A DNA stretch of 64,000 bases from Bacteroidota bacterium (GTDB lineage Bacteria; Bacteroidota; Bacteroidia; Bacteroidales; Prolixibacteraceae): contig JAEYNZ010000095.1 of the NCBI GenBank assembly GCA_023412195.1, forward strand, positions 1 through 64,000. Reading direction: 5' to 3'. The position numbers and the translations under genes are program-made. Positions within the stretch are counted from its first letter, which is position 1. Each line of letters opens with the position of its first letter. A model generated the notes under the pieces. That model was given only the letters and a program-made list of their open reading frames with translations, was not told the DNA's origin and made no database searches. Shown here one piece after another: positions 16,985 through 26,028 of the stretch.

Positions 16985-18424
16985 TTACATGGTTTTAATT
17001 TCAGTTACAAGTTTCTGGAGTGAACTTTTGGCATCTCCAAAAAGCATCCTGGTTTTATCGTTGAAGAACAATTCATTTTCTATGCCTGCATAACCTTTCC
17101 CCATACCCCGTTTCATAATGATGATATTTTTAGCCAGGTGGGCATCGATGATGGGCATTCCATAAATCGGGCTTCCCGGATCATTATAGGCAGCAGGGTT
17201 AACAACGTCGTTGGCACCTATAACGATAGCCACATCAACATTTGGCATATCCGGGTTAATATCATCCATTTCAACCAGTTTTTCGTAGGGAACATCAGCT
17301 TCAGCAAGCAGAACATTCATATGACCGGGCATACGTCCTGCCACAGGGTGGATGGCATATTTTACATCAACACCTTTGTTCTCCAGCAATTCATCGAGTT
17401 CCTGCGCAATATGCTGTGCCTGGGCAACTGCCAGTCCGTATCCCGGTATGATCACTATTTTCTGTGAATAGCTCAGTAAAACAGAAGCATCACTGAGGTT
17501 GATTTCCTTGATGATACCCTGTTCACGGTCAGCAGAAGAAACTCCACCACCAAAAGAACCTATAATTACATTGATCAGTGACCGGTTCATTGCCTTGCAC
17601 ATCAGGATTGTAAGAATCATTCCGGCAGCTCCTACAAGGATACCGCCCAGAATCATAGCCTGGTTGTTATAGATAAAACCTGCCATGGCAGCTGCAATAC
17701 CTGTGAAAGCGTTTAGCAGCGAAATGACAACTGGCATGTCGGCACCACCGATTGGCATTACAAACATGACACCGTAGATGAGTGACAAAGCCAGAAGGGA
17801 ATAAATTGCCCATGTCATTTCTACCGGTGGGTTAGGGGAGGCCACAATGTAAGCTCCCAGTCCAATGGTAACCACCATAAGCACAAGGTTCAGGTAAGTC
17901 ATAAATGGCTTCATGATGTCACCCACTTTTCCATCGAGTTTACCGTAAGCAATCATACTTCCGCTGAATGCAACAGCACCGATGATCAGGCCAAGCACTG
18001 TAACTAATATTGAACCTGCATCGCCGGCCACAGCATTTGGGTATTCCAGCAGGGCAACGAGGGCAGAGGCAGCACCTCCGGTTGCGTTAAACAAGGATAC
18101 AAGTTGCGGCATAGCTGTCATCTTTACCTTGCGGGCAATGATCCAGCCAATTGCAGCCCCTACAGCGATTGCAGCCACGATAATCCAGATATTGGTTATT
18201 GAAATTGCATTGCCTTCGCCGTCACGGTGAAGAATCAGGGTTGTAACCATGGCCAGTGCCATACCTGCAAAGGCCCAAAGATTTCCCCGCCGTGCAGTCA
18301 GAGGGTGTGAAAGCATTTTAAGCCCCACAACAAACAGAAGTGCGGCAACCAGGTAGCTCAATTCGAGAATGGTGTCGCCTGTTGTATATTCTGTTCCGTT
18401 TATTATTCCAAGTACTTTGTTCAT
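16985..18424 (-). CDS. pntB: NAD(P) transhydrogenase subunit beta
   Basis: A 479-residue protein with about nine membrane segments in the first 290 residues (for example IWIIVAAIAVGAAIGWIIA) and a soluble NADP(H)-binding domain at the C terminus (about 305-479). That domain has the IIPGYGLAVAQAQH dinucleotide-binding turn, the HPVAGRMPGHMNVLLAEADVPY segment and the NDVVNPAA motif of this subunit. With the two alpha parts it forms the proton-translocating transhydrogenase, which uses the proton gradient to move hydride from NADH to NADP and so supplies NADPH. The start codon overlaps the stop of the upstream gene (ATGA), so the two are translationally coupled. Confidence 0.97.
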   Translation of the reverse strand: MNKVLGIINGTEYTTGDTILELSYLVAALLFVVGLKMLSHPLTARRGNLWAFAGMALAMVTTLILHRDGEGNAISITNIWIIVAAIAVGAAIGWIIARKVKMTAMPQLVSLFNATGGAASALVALLEYPNAVAGDAGSILVTVLGLIIGAVAFSGSMIAYGKLDGKVGDIMKPFMTYLNLVLMVVTIGLGAYIVASPNPPVEMTWAIYSLLALSLIYGVMFVMPIGGADMPVVISLLNAFTGIAAAMAGFIYNNQAMILGGILVGAAGMILTILMCKAMNRSLINVIIGSFGGGVSSADREQGIIKEINLSDASVLLSYSQKIVIIPGYGLAVAQAQHIAQELDELLENKGVDVKYAIHPVAGRMPGHMNVLLAEADVPYEKLVEMDDINPDMPNVDVAIVIGANDVVNPAAYNDPGSPIYGMPIIDAHLAKNIIIMKRGMGKGYAGIENELFFNDKTRMLFGDAKSSLQKLVTEIKTM

Positions 18425-18744
18425 GATTTCCTGCTTTTTTTCTTTTTAAACATTTCGAGCATTCTGTCGGTGACAGCAAAGCCCCCAACTACGTTAAGAG
18501 TGCCGAACATCAGGGCCAGTATTCCCAGAATGAGGTCGAGCGAAAAAGATGACAGGTCTGCATGGCCGACAAGGATTATCCCTCCGATGATGATTACACC
18601 GCTGATTGCATTTGCACCCGACATTAACGGTGTATGCAGCACTGCGGGTACATTGGAAATCACTTCAATACCAAGGAAAACAGATAATGCAATAATAAAA
18701 ATCTCCTCCTTGTATTCGAAAAAAAACTGTAAAAATTGTTCCAT
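18421..18744 (-). CDS. pntA2: NAD(P) transhydrogenase subunit alpha, membrane part
   Basis: A 107-residue membrane protein with three to four hydrophobic helices, including VFLGIEVISNVPAVLHTPLMSGANAISGVIIIGGIIL, the conserved proton-channel segment of the alpha subunit membrane domain. It corresponds to the C-terminal membrane part of E. coli PntA, here a separate gene as in many bacteria with split alpha subunits. It lies 9 bp after pntA1 and overlaps pntB by 4 bp. Confidence 0.96.
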   Translation of the reverse strand: MEQFLQFFFEYKEEIFIIALSVFLGIEVISNVPAVLHTPLMSGANAISGVIIIGGIILVGHADLSSFSLDLILGILALMFGTLNVVGGFAVTDRMLEMFKKKKSRKS

Positions 18745-18753
18745 AACCGGTTG

Positions 18754-19884
18754 TTATTTGGTTTCAATTACTGATTTTACCCTTTCATTGTATAATTCAC
18801 CCTGGTGTGTGATACAGGTCCCTTTTACAATATCATCACCAAAATTCAGCAGGAATTCACCTTCTTTACCTATCAGAAGTTTCAGGAAATTCAGCACGTT
18901 CTTTCCAAACATGCGGCTTGCATCGAGGGGTGTTTGTGCCGGATAATTCGATTGGCCGATCACTGTTACCCCGCTGTGAACAATGGTTTCATCGTTTTTA
19001 GTTACTTCACAGTTACCACCTGAAGAAGCAGCAAGGTCAATGATCACAGAGCCCTTTTTCATTTTCTCCACGGTTTCACGTGAGATCAGAACGGGTGCCT
19101 TTCTTCCGGGTATCTGGGCAGTACATATTATCACTTCCGATTTAACAGCCTGACTGTTGATTGCCTCCTGCTGCCTTTGTTTATATTCCTCGGTTTGCTC
19201 AACAGCATAACCACCGGCGGCGGCATCTTCAGTGGCACCTTCCACTTCAACAAATTTGCCGCCAAGGCTTTTTACCTCTTCTTTTACTGCCGAGCGAACA
19301 TCAAAAACATAAACCTGTGCTCCAAGTCTTCGCGCTGTAGCTACGGCCTGTAGTCCTGCAACCCCTGCACCCAATATAAGTACATTGGCGGGTTTAATGG
19401 TACCAGCAGCAGTCATGAACATCGGAAAAAAAGTAGGTAATCTCAGGGCTGCTTCCAACACAGCCTTATAGCCTGCCACTGTAGCCATTGATGAAAGGAT
19501 ATCCATAGCCTGTGCACGGGTGGTGCGGGGAATGGAATCGAGGCTGAAAGTAGTGATGTTCCTGCTTTGAAAGGTTTTTACCAGTTCATGATCCCATAGC
19601 GGGTTAAAAGCGCTGATCCATATCTGACTGCTTTTTATGCTATTGAGATCTGCTTCTGAGGGAGGTTGAATTTGTAAAAGCACTTCAGCTTTTTCGAATA
19701 TTTCACTTCTGGAGACTATCCGGGCACCAGCCTCTGAATAAGCACTGTCGGGTGCAAATGCTTTTACACCGGCTGATTGTTCAACCAAAACTTCGACTTT
19801 AAGATCTGTCAGGTTTTTAACAATTTCAGGGAGCAGCGTAACACGTGTTTCTGTGCCATGCTCTTTTAATAAACCAAGAATCAT
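18754..19884 (-). CDS. pntA1: NAD(P) transhydrogenase subunit alpha, NAD-binding part
   Basis: A 376-residue soluble subunit starting at MILGLLKEHG. An upstream ATG at 19914 lies inside the probable -7 promoter box and is rejected. Conserved family segments are ETRVTLLPEIV near the N terminus, the Rossmann motif VLILGAGVAGLQAV with VYVFDVR, and the NYPAQTPLDASRMFGKN segment near the C terminus. It binds NAD(H) on the cytoplasmic side of the complex made with the next two genes. The order pntA1-pntA2-pntB is a standard operon. Upstream, a 14-bp palindrome overlaps the expected -33 promoter element, suggesting repression by an unknown regulator. Confidence 0.96.
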   Translation of the reverse strand: MILGLLKEHGTETRVTLLPEIVKNLTDLKVEVLVEQSAGVKAFAPDSAYSEAGARIVSRSEIFEKAEVLLQIQPPSEADLNSIKSSQIWISAFNPLWDHELVKTFQSRNITTFSLDSIPRTTRAQAMDILSSMATVAGYKAVLEAALRLPTFFPMFMTAAGTIKPANVLILGAGVAGLQAVATARRLGAQVYVFDVRSAVKEEVKSLGGKFVEVEGATEDAAAGGYAVEQTEEYKQRQQEAINSQAVKSEVIICTAQIPGRKAPVLISRETVEKMKKGSVIIDLAASSGGNCEVTKNDETIVHSGVTVIGQSNYPAQTPLDASRMFGKNVLNFLKLLIGKEGEFLLNFGDDIVKGTCITHQGELYNERVKSVIETK

Positions 19885-19911
19885 ATAAAATTGATTTAGA
19901 TGAATGTGGCA

Positions 19912-19919
19912 CAAAACTA
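19912..19919 (-). promoter_or_regulatory. -7 box of the pnt operon promoter
   Basis: TAGTTTTG on the minus strand fits the Bacteroidota TAnnTTTG box and lies about 28 bp upstream of the pntA1 start codon. No TTTG is found about 19 bp upstream; that position is occupied by the palindrome at 19935-19948. Confidence 0.5.
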
Positions 19920-19934
19920 ATAAATTAAAATAAA

Positions 19935-19948
19935 CGTTAACGTTAACG
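19935..19948. promoter_or_regulatory. Perfect 14-bp palindrome CGTTAACGTTAACG, candidate operator of pnt
   Basis: The sequence is its own complement over 14 bp and is built of overlapping CGTTAACG units. It covers the place where the -33 element of the pnt promoter is expected (15 bp upstream of the -7 box). Central-CG palindromes of this size are typical of LacI-family operators, but no such regulator is encoded in the window. Confidence 0.55.
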
Positions 19949-19980
19949 GAAATTATTTTTTACAAGATTTTGTCAAAAAT

Positions 19981-22659
19981 TCAATGGAAATGTTTTTCAA
20001 TAACCTGAAGAAGTTGTTCTTTACTGAAAGGTTTTGAAATGTATGCATCGCAGCCACTATTGAGTGCCTTTTCCTTGTCGCCTGACAAAGCATACGCAGT
20101 CTGGGCAATAATAAACACGTCCTTATTGCTTTGCTTCATTTTTTTAGCAGTCTGATACCCGTTAAGCCCCGGCATTTTGATGTCCATGAGCACTATATCG
20201 GTTTCAGGAGATTTTTCAAGGACTTTAAGTGCTTCAACACCATCGGATGCAAACAATATTTTTTTGCATTCATCCTTTAAAAGTTCAGAAAGGTAAAGTT
20301 TTCCTATGACATCATCTTCAGCCACGAGGATAGTCAAATCCTTAAGTACTTCCTTCTTTTCAGATTCACTGATGTCATCTGATTTTTCGATCCGCACAGC
20401 ATGTTTATTTTTTACCGGGATTGTAAAATAGAACCGGCTCCCTTTCTGAAGTTCAGACTGAACCCAGATTTTACCACCCAGCATATCGATGTAACCTTTT
20501 GCGATGGATAATCCCAACCCAGCACCTTCATAGGGCCTCGACAGGCTTACATCAGCCTGTACAAACCTGTCGAATATTACCTTTTGCCTGTCTTTTTCTA
20601 TTCCGATACCGGTATCTTTTACAAAGAATTCGATTTGATTCAGATTCATCCGGTATCCGATATCTATTCTTCCTGAGGAAGTATATTTTAGTGCATTTTT
20701 CACAAGATTCGACAGGATGCTGTTGAGTTTATCATAATCGGTCTCAATACGTGCGATTTCATACGGAAGAGGCCTGTGCAAATACATTTCCAGTCCTTTT
20801 TTTGTAGCTTCCGGACGGAACAAATGATTAATAAATTCGAGAAGTTCATTGATATTCACTTCTGAAATATCGAACTCCATGGTACCTGACTCAATCTTTG
20901 ATATTTCAATCAGATCGTTGATCGTACTCAGCATCCGCTCACTGCTCTTTTTGATAATGTTGATGTACTTCTTCCTGTCTTCACCTCGCAATGACTGTTC
21001 TTTCAATAAATTAGTGAAGCCAATTATCCCATTCATCGGGGTCCGGATTTCATGACTCATATTTGCAAGGAATGCTGATTTAAGCCTGTCGCTTTCCTCT
21101 GCCTTTGCTTTGGCAAACAAAAGATCTTCAATCATTTTTTTCTCTTCAGAAATATCTTCCATTACTGCAACAAAATGGGTAATGTCTCCCTTTTTATTCA
21201 AAATGGGAGAGATCACAGTTTCCTGCCAGTAAATCTCTCCATTTTTCTTCCGGTTCCTGTATTCTCCAGACCAATCGTTACCACTGGAAATAGTTTTCCA
21301 AAGGTTCTCATAAAATTCCTTCGCCTGCAATCCCGATTTCAGCACGGATAAGGTTTTTCCTTTTACTTCAGAAAACGTGTATCCGGTCATAGCCGTAAAA
21401 GCTGGATTTACGTATTCGATTTTTCCCTGAGGATTTGTAATTACGATGGTTATGGGATTTTGGTCTACAGCACGGTTCAGCAGCTGCAGTTTTTGTTCGG
21501 CCACCTTTTTATCAGAAATATCATGAATGATGATATGGAGCAGTTCCTTCTTGTCATTGTGAATGTTGCTGCTGAAGATTTCCACATTTACAGGGGTCCC
21601 GTCAGCCTTATAATGAGTCGATTCAAAGAAGACATTTTCAGGATTTCTGGCAGCTTTTAATCTTTCAATGAATTCATCGGATGGCATCCTGTTGATTTTC
21701 GAGAGATTTGTTTGCTGTAGTTCATGAGCCGGCAAGCCATAGAATTTAACAGCAGCTTTGTTGGCTTCTACAATATCACCTGTTTCAGGATCGATTATCA
21801 GCTTGACTGCAGAGTGATTCTGGAAAAGCATCCTGAGTTTATTTTCAGTGTCTTTCAGCCTTTTTTCAATATTTTTTTTATTTGTAATGTCACGCAAAAT
21901 ACCTTGCGTAAATTTTGTTCCTTTGAACTCGATATGAGACAGAGAAACCTCCACTTCCTTGTTCAGTCCATTTTTAGTTTGGGCCGTAAATTCAAACCTG
22001 TAAGATTTTTTGCCTCCTGAAGGCCATTGATTTAATTTTTCCGCAAGAATATTTCTGTCATCCGGAGCCACCAGGTCCATCAGGTCAAAATCCGGATTGC
22101 GGGTTTCCATAAATGAGTAACCAAGCATGGTTTCAAATTCCGGATTTACAAATTTTACAGAACCGTTTTTTAACAGAAAAATTGCACTGGCTGAATTTTC
22201 TATAAGTTTAATGTACATTTCTTCACTTTCATCCATCAGATCCTCCATTTCCGTTTCCTGGCCAAGCTGGCTGTTTATACCGAGGGTATTCTGAATAACG
22301 CCCGGTAAATGCTTCAGCTGATTTTTAAGTATATGTGCATCGGCACCCGATTTGATGAAGTTATAGGCAACACCATCTTTAACAGGGGAAACCAGAAATA
22401 TGAACGGAAGCCTGTTATTATAAGATTTTGTAATATTTAATGCCTCTGATCCGTCGAAAGAATTCATCAGGTAATCAGAAATAACAATGTCAGGTGAAAA
22501 AACCTGCAATTCATTGATAAATTCCTGTTTATCTTCTGTTACTCTATATATGAATTCAATCCCGCTTTTTTCTATTTCCAGTAATGCTTTTGCAAGAACT
22601 GTCGGTTCATTCTCAGCAAAAAGAATCCTGATGGATTGATTTTTAATGTTCATTTCCAA
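19981..22659 (-). CDS. Cytoplasmic hybrid sensor histidine kinase with two receiver domains and three PAS domains
   Basis: An 892-residue protein. Order of domains: N-terminal receiver (about 10-128, phospho-acceptor Asp62 in ISDYLMN); PAS (about 148-265, with NPEFETMLGYS); PAS/PAC (about 270-388); PAS/PAC (about 392-515, with NPAFTAMTGYTFSEV and ISEEKK); HisKA dimerisation helix with phospho-His536 in MSHEIRTPMNGIIGF; HATPase (about 640-755, DTGIGI and GAGLGLSIAKGYIDMLGG); C-terminal receiver (about 770-890, Asp826 in VLMDIKMPG). No membrane segment or signal peptide is visible, so it is probably cytoplasmic and senses internal or redox-type cues through PAS domains. There is no DNA-binding domain, so it is not a hybrid two-component regulator of the adjacent glycan locus. 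No partner regulator gene adjoins it. Confidence 0.93.
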   Translation of the reverse strand: MEMNIKNQSIRILFAENEPTVLAKALLEIEKSGIEFIYRVTEDKQEFINELQVFSPDIVISDYLMNSFDGSEALNITKSYNNRLPFIFLVSPVKDGVAYNFIKSGADAHILKNQLKHLPGVIQNTLGINSQLGQETEMEDLMDESEEMYIKLIENSASAIFLLKNGSVKFVNPEFETMLGYSFMETRNPDFDLMDLVAPDDRNILAEKLNQWPSGGKKSYRFEFTAQTKNGLNKEVEVSLSHIEFKGTKFTQGILRDITNKKNIEKRLKDTENKLRMLFQNHSAVKLIIDPETGDIVEANKAAVKFYGLPAHELQQTNLSKINRMPSDEFIERLKAARNPENVFFESTHYKADGTPVNVEIFSSNIHNDKKELLHIIIHDISDKKVAEQKLQLLNRAVDQNPITIVITNPQGKIEYVNPAFTAMTGYTFSEVKGKTLSVLKSGLQAKEFYENLWKTISSGNDWSGEYRNRKKNGEIYWQETVISPILNKKGDITHFVAVMEDISEEKKMIEDLLFAKAKAEESDRLKSAFLANMSHEIRTPMNGIIGFTNLLKEQSLRGEDRKKYINIIKKSSERMLSTINDLIEISKIESGTMEFDISEVNINELLEFINHLFRPEATKKGLEMYLHRPLPYEIARIETDYDKLNSILSNLVKNALKYTSSGRIDIGYRMNLNQIEFFVKDTGIGIEKDRQKVIFDRFVQADVSLSRPYEGAGLGLSIAKGYIDMLGGKIWVQSELQKGSRFYFTIPVKNKHAVRIEKSDDISESEKKEVLKDLTILVAEDDVIGKLYLSELLKDECKKILFASDGVEALKVLEKSPETDIVLMDIKMPGLNGYQTAKKMKQSNKDVFIIAQTAYALSGDKEKALNSGCDAYISKPFSKEQLLQVIEKHFH

Positions 22660-22923
22660 ATATTTGTCCTTGCGGCAAAAATATCAATTATATAGCTGCC
22701 CCGGTATAACGACTTAACAACACAACCTAAAAACAAAACTTTCAAAAAGCCGAAATTGGGATTTTAAAAAAACATATACCAGAACTTTAATCCCATATGA
22801 AAAATCACTACATTTCTTGCTGTTCCAAAGTTTTCAACATCTAGCTAATAACTTTTCAAAATGTGTTTTGTTCACAGGTAGAAAACTTAAGTGCATCGAA
22901 CTTAAAAAATCTTTTAACCTTTA

Positions 22924-23643
22924 TTAAGAATTTTTTGACGATGGTGCAGGTTTAAGGGTATCATTAACTACTCCACTTACCATGAATGTTTCTGCAATTA
23001 AGGCTATTAGTGTTCTAAGCCCGGTAATTTTATCATCATTTAAATGATGCCCGGAATAATCTTCAAACCACTGCTGCAGAGGAAGAATGCCTGCTATTTT
23101 ATAATCCCAGGCAAGTGTTGGCACCTTATAAAAAAACTGCTTTTTATTGATCCATAACTTTTGTGATTCACATTCATAACGGTATTCAGAAGGCTCAATC
23201 ACATTACTGCCGGCTACAGGAAATTCTGTTTCAAAATTAAAATTTCCGGATAAGCCTCTTGAATGCATTCGGATCAGCATTTCACCCAGTCTCTCCAATT
23301 TCCAAAATACTTCAGGGTTTCCATTAAAATGAAATTGTGAGAAATCAACCTGAGAATGAGAATTCCGTTCTGTTTCAAATATTGATGAATGAAGAATGGC
23401 ATAGAGGAAATTCCGGAGGTGCACATTTGAAAACACAGTTCTGAATTCAGGTCTTACTTCCAGATTTTCAGCCATACACACATTTCCACGGGGAACGATT
23501 TCGGGAACATATGCAAGATTCAACTGCTTGGCCAGCAGATGAACGGAAGAGCGGTCAATTGTCAACAGGTATGCAGGCGGTCTTTTAGTTCCTCCATATA
23601 CCTGCAGATAAACTGTGAAGTTTATTTCTTTGGGGTCATCCAT
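22924..23643 (-). CDS. Orphan protein resembling the Type ISP restriction enzyme C-terminal specificity domain
   Basis: A 239-residue protein. Segments match the C-terminal domain of Type ISP (LlaBIII-like) restriction-modification enzymes as I know the family: a YAILHS segment (NFLYAILHSSIF, residues 78-89), KLERLGEMLIRMH (115-127), then EYRYECESQKLWINKKQFFYKVP (153-175, the family's R-Y-x-x-x-x-x-x-(V/L)-x-I-N-x-x-x-(Y/F)-F-x-x-V-P pattern), WDYKIAGILPLQQWFEDYSG (179-198) and a final helix ending IALIAETFMV. The methyltransferase, helicase and nuclease parts of those enzymes are absent here, and no such genes are nearby. The gene starts 12 bp after the tex stop codon and is probably co-transcribed with it. 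Function is unknown; nucleic-acid recognition is an inference. Confidence 0.65.
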   Translation of the reverse strand: MDDPKEINFTVYLQVYGGTKRPPAYLLTIDRSSVHLLAKQLNLAYVPEIVPRGNVCMAENLEVRPEFRTVFSNVHLRNFLYAILHSSIFETERNSHSQVDFSQFHFNGNPEVFWKLERLGEMLIRMHSRGLSGNFNFETEFPVAGSNVIEPSEYRYECESQKLWINKKQFFYKVPTLAWDYKIAGILPLQQWFEDYSGHHLNDDKITGLRTLIALIAETFMVSGVVNDTLKPAPSSKNS

Positions 23644-23655
23644 CCATCAGATATA

Positions 23656-25794
23656 TTATAAATCCTGTTCTACTCCTTTTAGCGAAAGCTGGATTCTTTT
23701 TCTTTCCAGGTCAATTTCCTTTATCCGGACCTTCAGGTGCTGGTGTAACTTTACAACTTCATTGGGATCGGAAATAAACCGTTCAGCCATTTCTGAAACA
23801 TGTATTAATCCTGATTGTTTGACTCCAATATCTACGAAAGCACCGAAGTTGGTAATGTTGTTTACGATTCCAGGCAAAATCATTCCCTCCTTCAGATCGT
23901 CAATAGAAAAGATTCCTTCCGCAAAATCAAAAACTTTTACAGCTTTGCGCGGATCACGACCTGGTTTGAGCAGTTCGTTCTTTATATCCGTTAGTGTGGG
24001 CAGGCCAACCCCGGATGAAACATACCTTTGAAGATCAATTTTTTCAACAAGTTCGTTATTCTGAACGAGTTCCTTTACTTCACAATTCTGATCAGCAGCC
24101 ATCTGCATCACTATATGATAGGATTCAGGGTGAACAGCTGAATTATCCAGCGGATTTTCACTTTCAGGGATGCGCAAAAAACCTGCAGCCTGTTCAAAGG
24201 CCTTTGGCCCAAGGCGGGAAACCTGCTTTAGTTCTTCCCTGGATTTGAACAGGCCATTGGTTTTACGGTATTCAAAGATATTCTGCGCCAGTTGCGGACC
24301 TAAACCTGAAACATAGTTTAGCAGGTGTGTACTGGCGGTATTCAGGTTAACACCGACGGAATTAACACTCAGCTCAACCACCGAATCAAGGCTGTCTTTC
24401 AGTTTCTTCTGATCTACATCGTGCTGGTATTGTCCAACACCTATACTTTTGGGATCAATCTTTACCAGTTCAGCCAGGGGGTCCATCAGACGGCGTCCAA
24501 TGGATACTGCGCCGCGGACAGTTACGTCATACTGCGGAAATTCCTGTCTTGCTGCCGAAGAAGCAGAATACACGGAAGCCCCGTCCTCATTAACAACAAA
24601 AACCCGCACATCACGGTCGAACCGCAAACGTTTAATAAAATCTTCCGTTTCCCTTCCTGCAGTACCATTTCCTATAGCAATTGCTTCTATCTGGTAAGCA
24701 CCAACCATGGATGTAAGCTTTTTGGCAGCCATTTTTTTATCATCCTGAGGCTTGTGGGGATAAATGGTCTCATTGTGCAGAAGGGAACCCTGCTCATCCA
24801 GACAGACTACCTTGCAGCCCGTACGGTAACCCGGGTCAATAGCAAGTATCCTTTTCTGCCCAAGGGGAGGGGCCAGCAGCAACTGCCGAAGGTTTCCTGC
24901 AAAAACACCAATGGCATCAGCATCGGCTTTCTCTTTTGAAAGGCCTGCAAATTCAGTTTCTATGGAAGGTTCAATCAGCCGCCTGTAACTGTCCCTGATT
25001 GCCAGTTCAACCTGTCTGCCTGATTCGTTATCACTTTTAATGAAGAAACGATTCAGGTGTTCAATCGGTTTAGCCTCTTCAGGTTTAACTGAAACACGAA
25101 GGAAACCTTCTTTTTCTCCTCTTCTCATTGCAAGCAGCCTGTGCGAAGGGCATTTTTTCAGCAGCTCATTCCAGTTAAAATAATCACGGTATTTAGCGGC
25201 CTCTTCTTCCTTCCCCTTAACCACTTTTGAAATGATAAATGCCCCTTTTTCAAATTCCCTGCGCACAATATTTCGTGCTTTTTCATTTTCAGATACCCAT
25301 TCAGCTATGATATCGCGGGCTCCGTTCAATGCTTCTTCGGGAGAAATCACATCATCATTCAGAAACTTTACAGCTCTTTGTTCAGGATTGGGTTCCAGCT
25401 GCTTCATTATAATCCGTGCAAGAGGTTCCAGTCCACGCTCACGGGCAATTGTAGCCCGGGTACGTTTTTTTGGTTTGTAAGGAAGGTAAATATCTTCGAG
25501 TTCTACCGGATCGTAACAATTCGTGATCCTTTCCTTAAGTTCAGGAGTAAGTTTTTCCTGTTCATCAATGGTTTTAAGAACGGTTTCTTTTCTCTTCTCC
25601 AGTTCAGCCAGTTTTTCTCCCTGCTCTTTGATTTTAAGCACCTGCACCTCATCAAGGCTTCCTGTACGTTCCTTGCGGTATCGCGAGATAAATGGGACAG
25701 TGGCCCCTTCATTTAATAATTCGAGGGTGCTTTCAACCTGTTCCTGCCTGACTCCAAGCTGACCGGCGATGATTTCTATTGTTTTTGGATTCAT
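23656..25794 (-). CDS. tex: Tex-family transcription accessory protein, S1 RNA-binding
   Basis: A 712-residue protein of normal length. It has the Tex N-terminal helical region, a YqgF/RNase H-like domain (about 318-440, ILAIDPGYRTGCKVV), tandem helix-hairpin-helix elements (about 480-560, VNLNTASTHLLNYVSGLGPQLA and SREELKQVSRLGPKAFEQAAGFLRI), and a C-terminal S1 domain (about 632-705, GMILPGIVNNITNFGAFVDIGVKQ). Tex binds nucleic acid, resembles eukaryotic Spt6 and acts on transcription; its detailed role varies between species. A TACCTTTG box about 25 bp upstream on the minus strand may be its promoter. It faces ffh across a divergent gap. Confidence 0.97.
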   Translation of the reverse strand: MNPKTIEIIAGQLGVRQEQVESTLELLNEGATVPFISRYRKERTGSLDEVQVLKIKEQGEKLAELEKRKETVLKTIDEQEKLTPELKERITNCYDPVELEDIYLPYKPKKRTRATIARERGLEPLARIIMKQLEPNPEQRAVKFLNDDVISPEEALNGARDIIAEWVSENEKARNIVRREFEKGAFIISKVVKGKEEEAAKYRDYFNWNELLKKCPSHRLLAMRRGEKEGFLRVSVKPEEAKPIEHLNRFFIKSDNESGRQVELAIRDSYRRLIEPSIETEFAGLSKEKADADAIGVFAGNLRQLLLAPPLGQKRILAIDPGYRTGCKVVCLDEQGSLLHNETIYPHKPQDDKKMAAKKLTSMVGAYQIEAIAIGNGTAGRETEDFIKRLRFDRDVRVFVVNEDGASVYSASSAARQEFPQYDVTVRGAVSIGRRLMDPLAELVKIDPKSIGVGQYQHDVDQKKLKDSLDSVVELSVNSVGVNLNTASTHLLNYVSGLGPQLAQNIFEYRKTNGLFKSREELKQVSRLGPKAFEQAAGFLRIPESENPLDNSAVHPESYHIVMQMAADQNCEVKELVQNNELVEKIDLQRYVSSGVGLPTLTDIKNELLKPGRDPRKAVKVFDFAEGIFSIDDLKEGMILPGIVNNITNFGAFVDIGVKQSGLIHVSEMAERFISDPNEVVKLHQHLKVRIKEIDLERKRIQLSLKGVEQDL

Positions 25795-25965
25795 TTAACC
25801 AATGATTATAAAGGAGCAAAGGTAGAAAAGATATTTTTAAGTAAATGCCGGGGTCCACCTGAAGCGCAACACATGTAAGGCTGGAAGAACAAAATACTAA
25901 TTTACCAAAGGATCAACAAAAAATCACTTGCATGTATGGAAAGCCTGCCAGACAATTGTTTTATT

Positions 25966-25996
25966 TTTGCCCTTTCACAATTTACTTGTATTTTTG
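25966..25996 (+). promoter_or_regulatory. Promoter of ffh
   Basis: TTTG at 25966-25969, a 19-bp spacer, then TATTTTTG at 25989-25996, matching the primary Bacteroidota promoter on both boxes. Transcription would start near 26003, about 25 bp before the ffh start codon. Confidence 0.75.
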
Positions 25997-26028
25997 GGGC
26001 TCAATGCAAAAAATAATTTGAAGAGATG

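Noticed and set aside
19981..22659. Hybrid kinase as regulator (HTCS) of the glycan locus
   Set aside because: It lacks the periplasmic sensor and the AraC-type DNA-binding domain of HTCS proteins and is separated from the locus by the pnt operon.
22924..23643. Active restriction-modification system
   Set aside because: Only a C-terminal-like domain is present; no methyltransferase, helicase or nuclease motif is found nearby.
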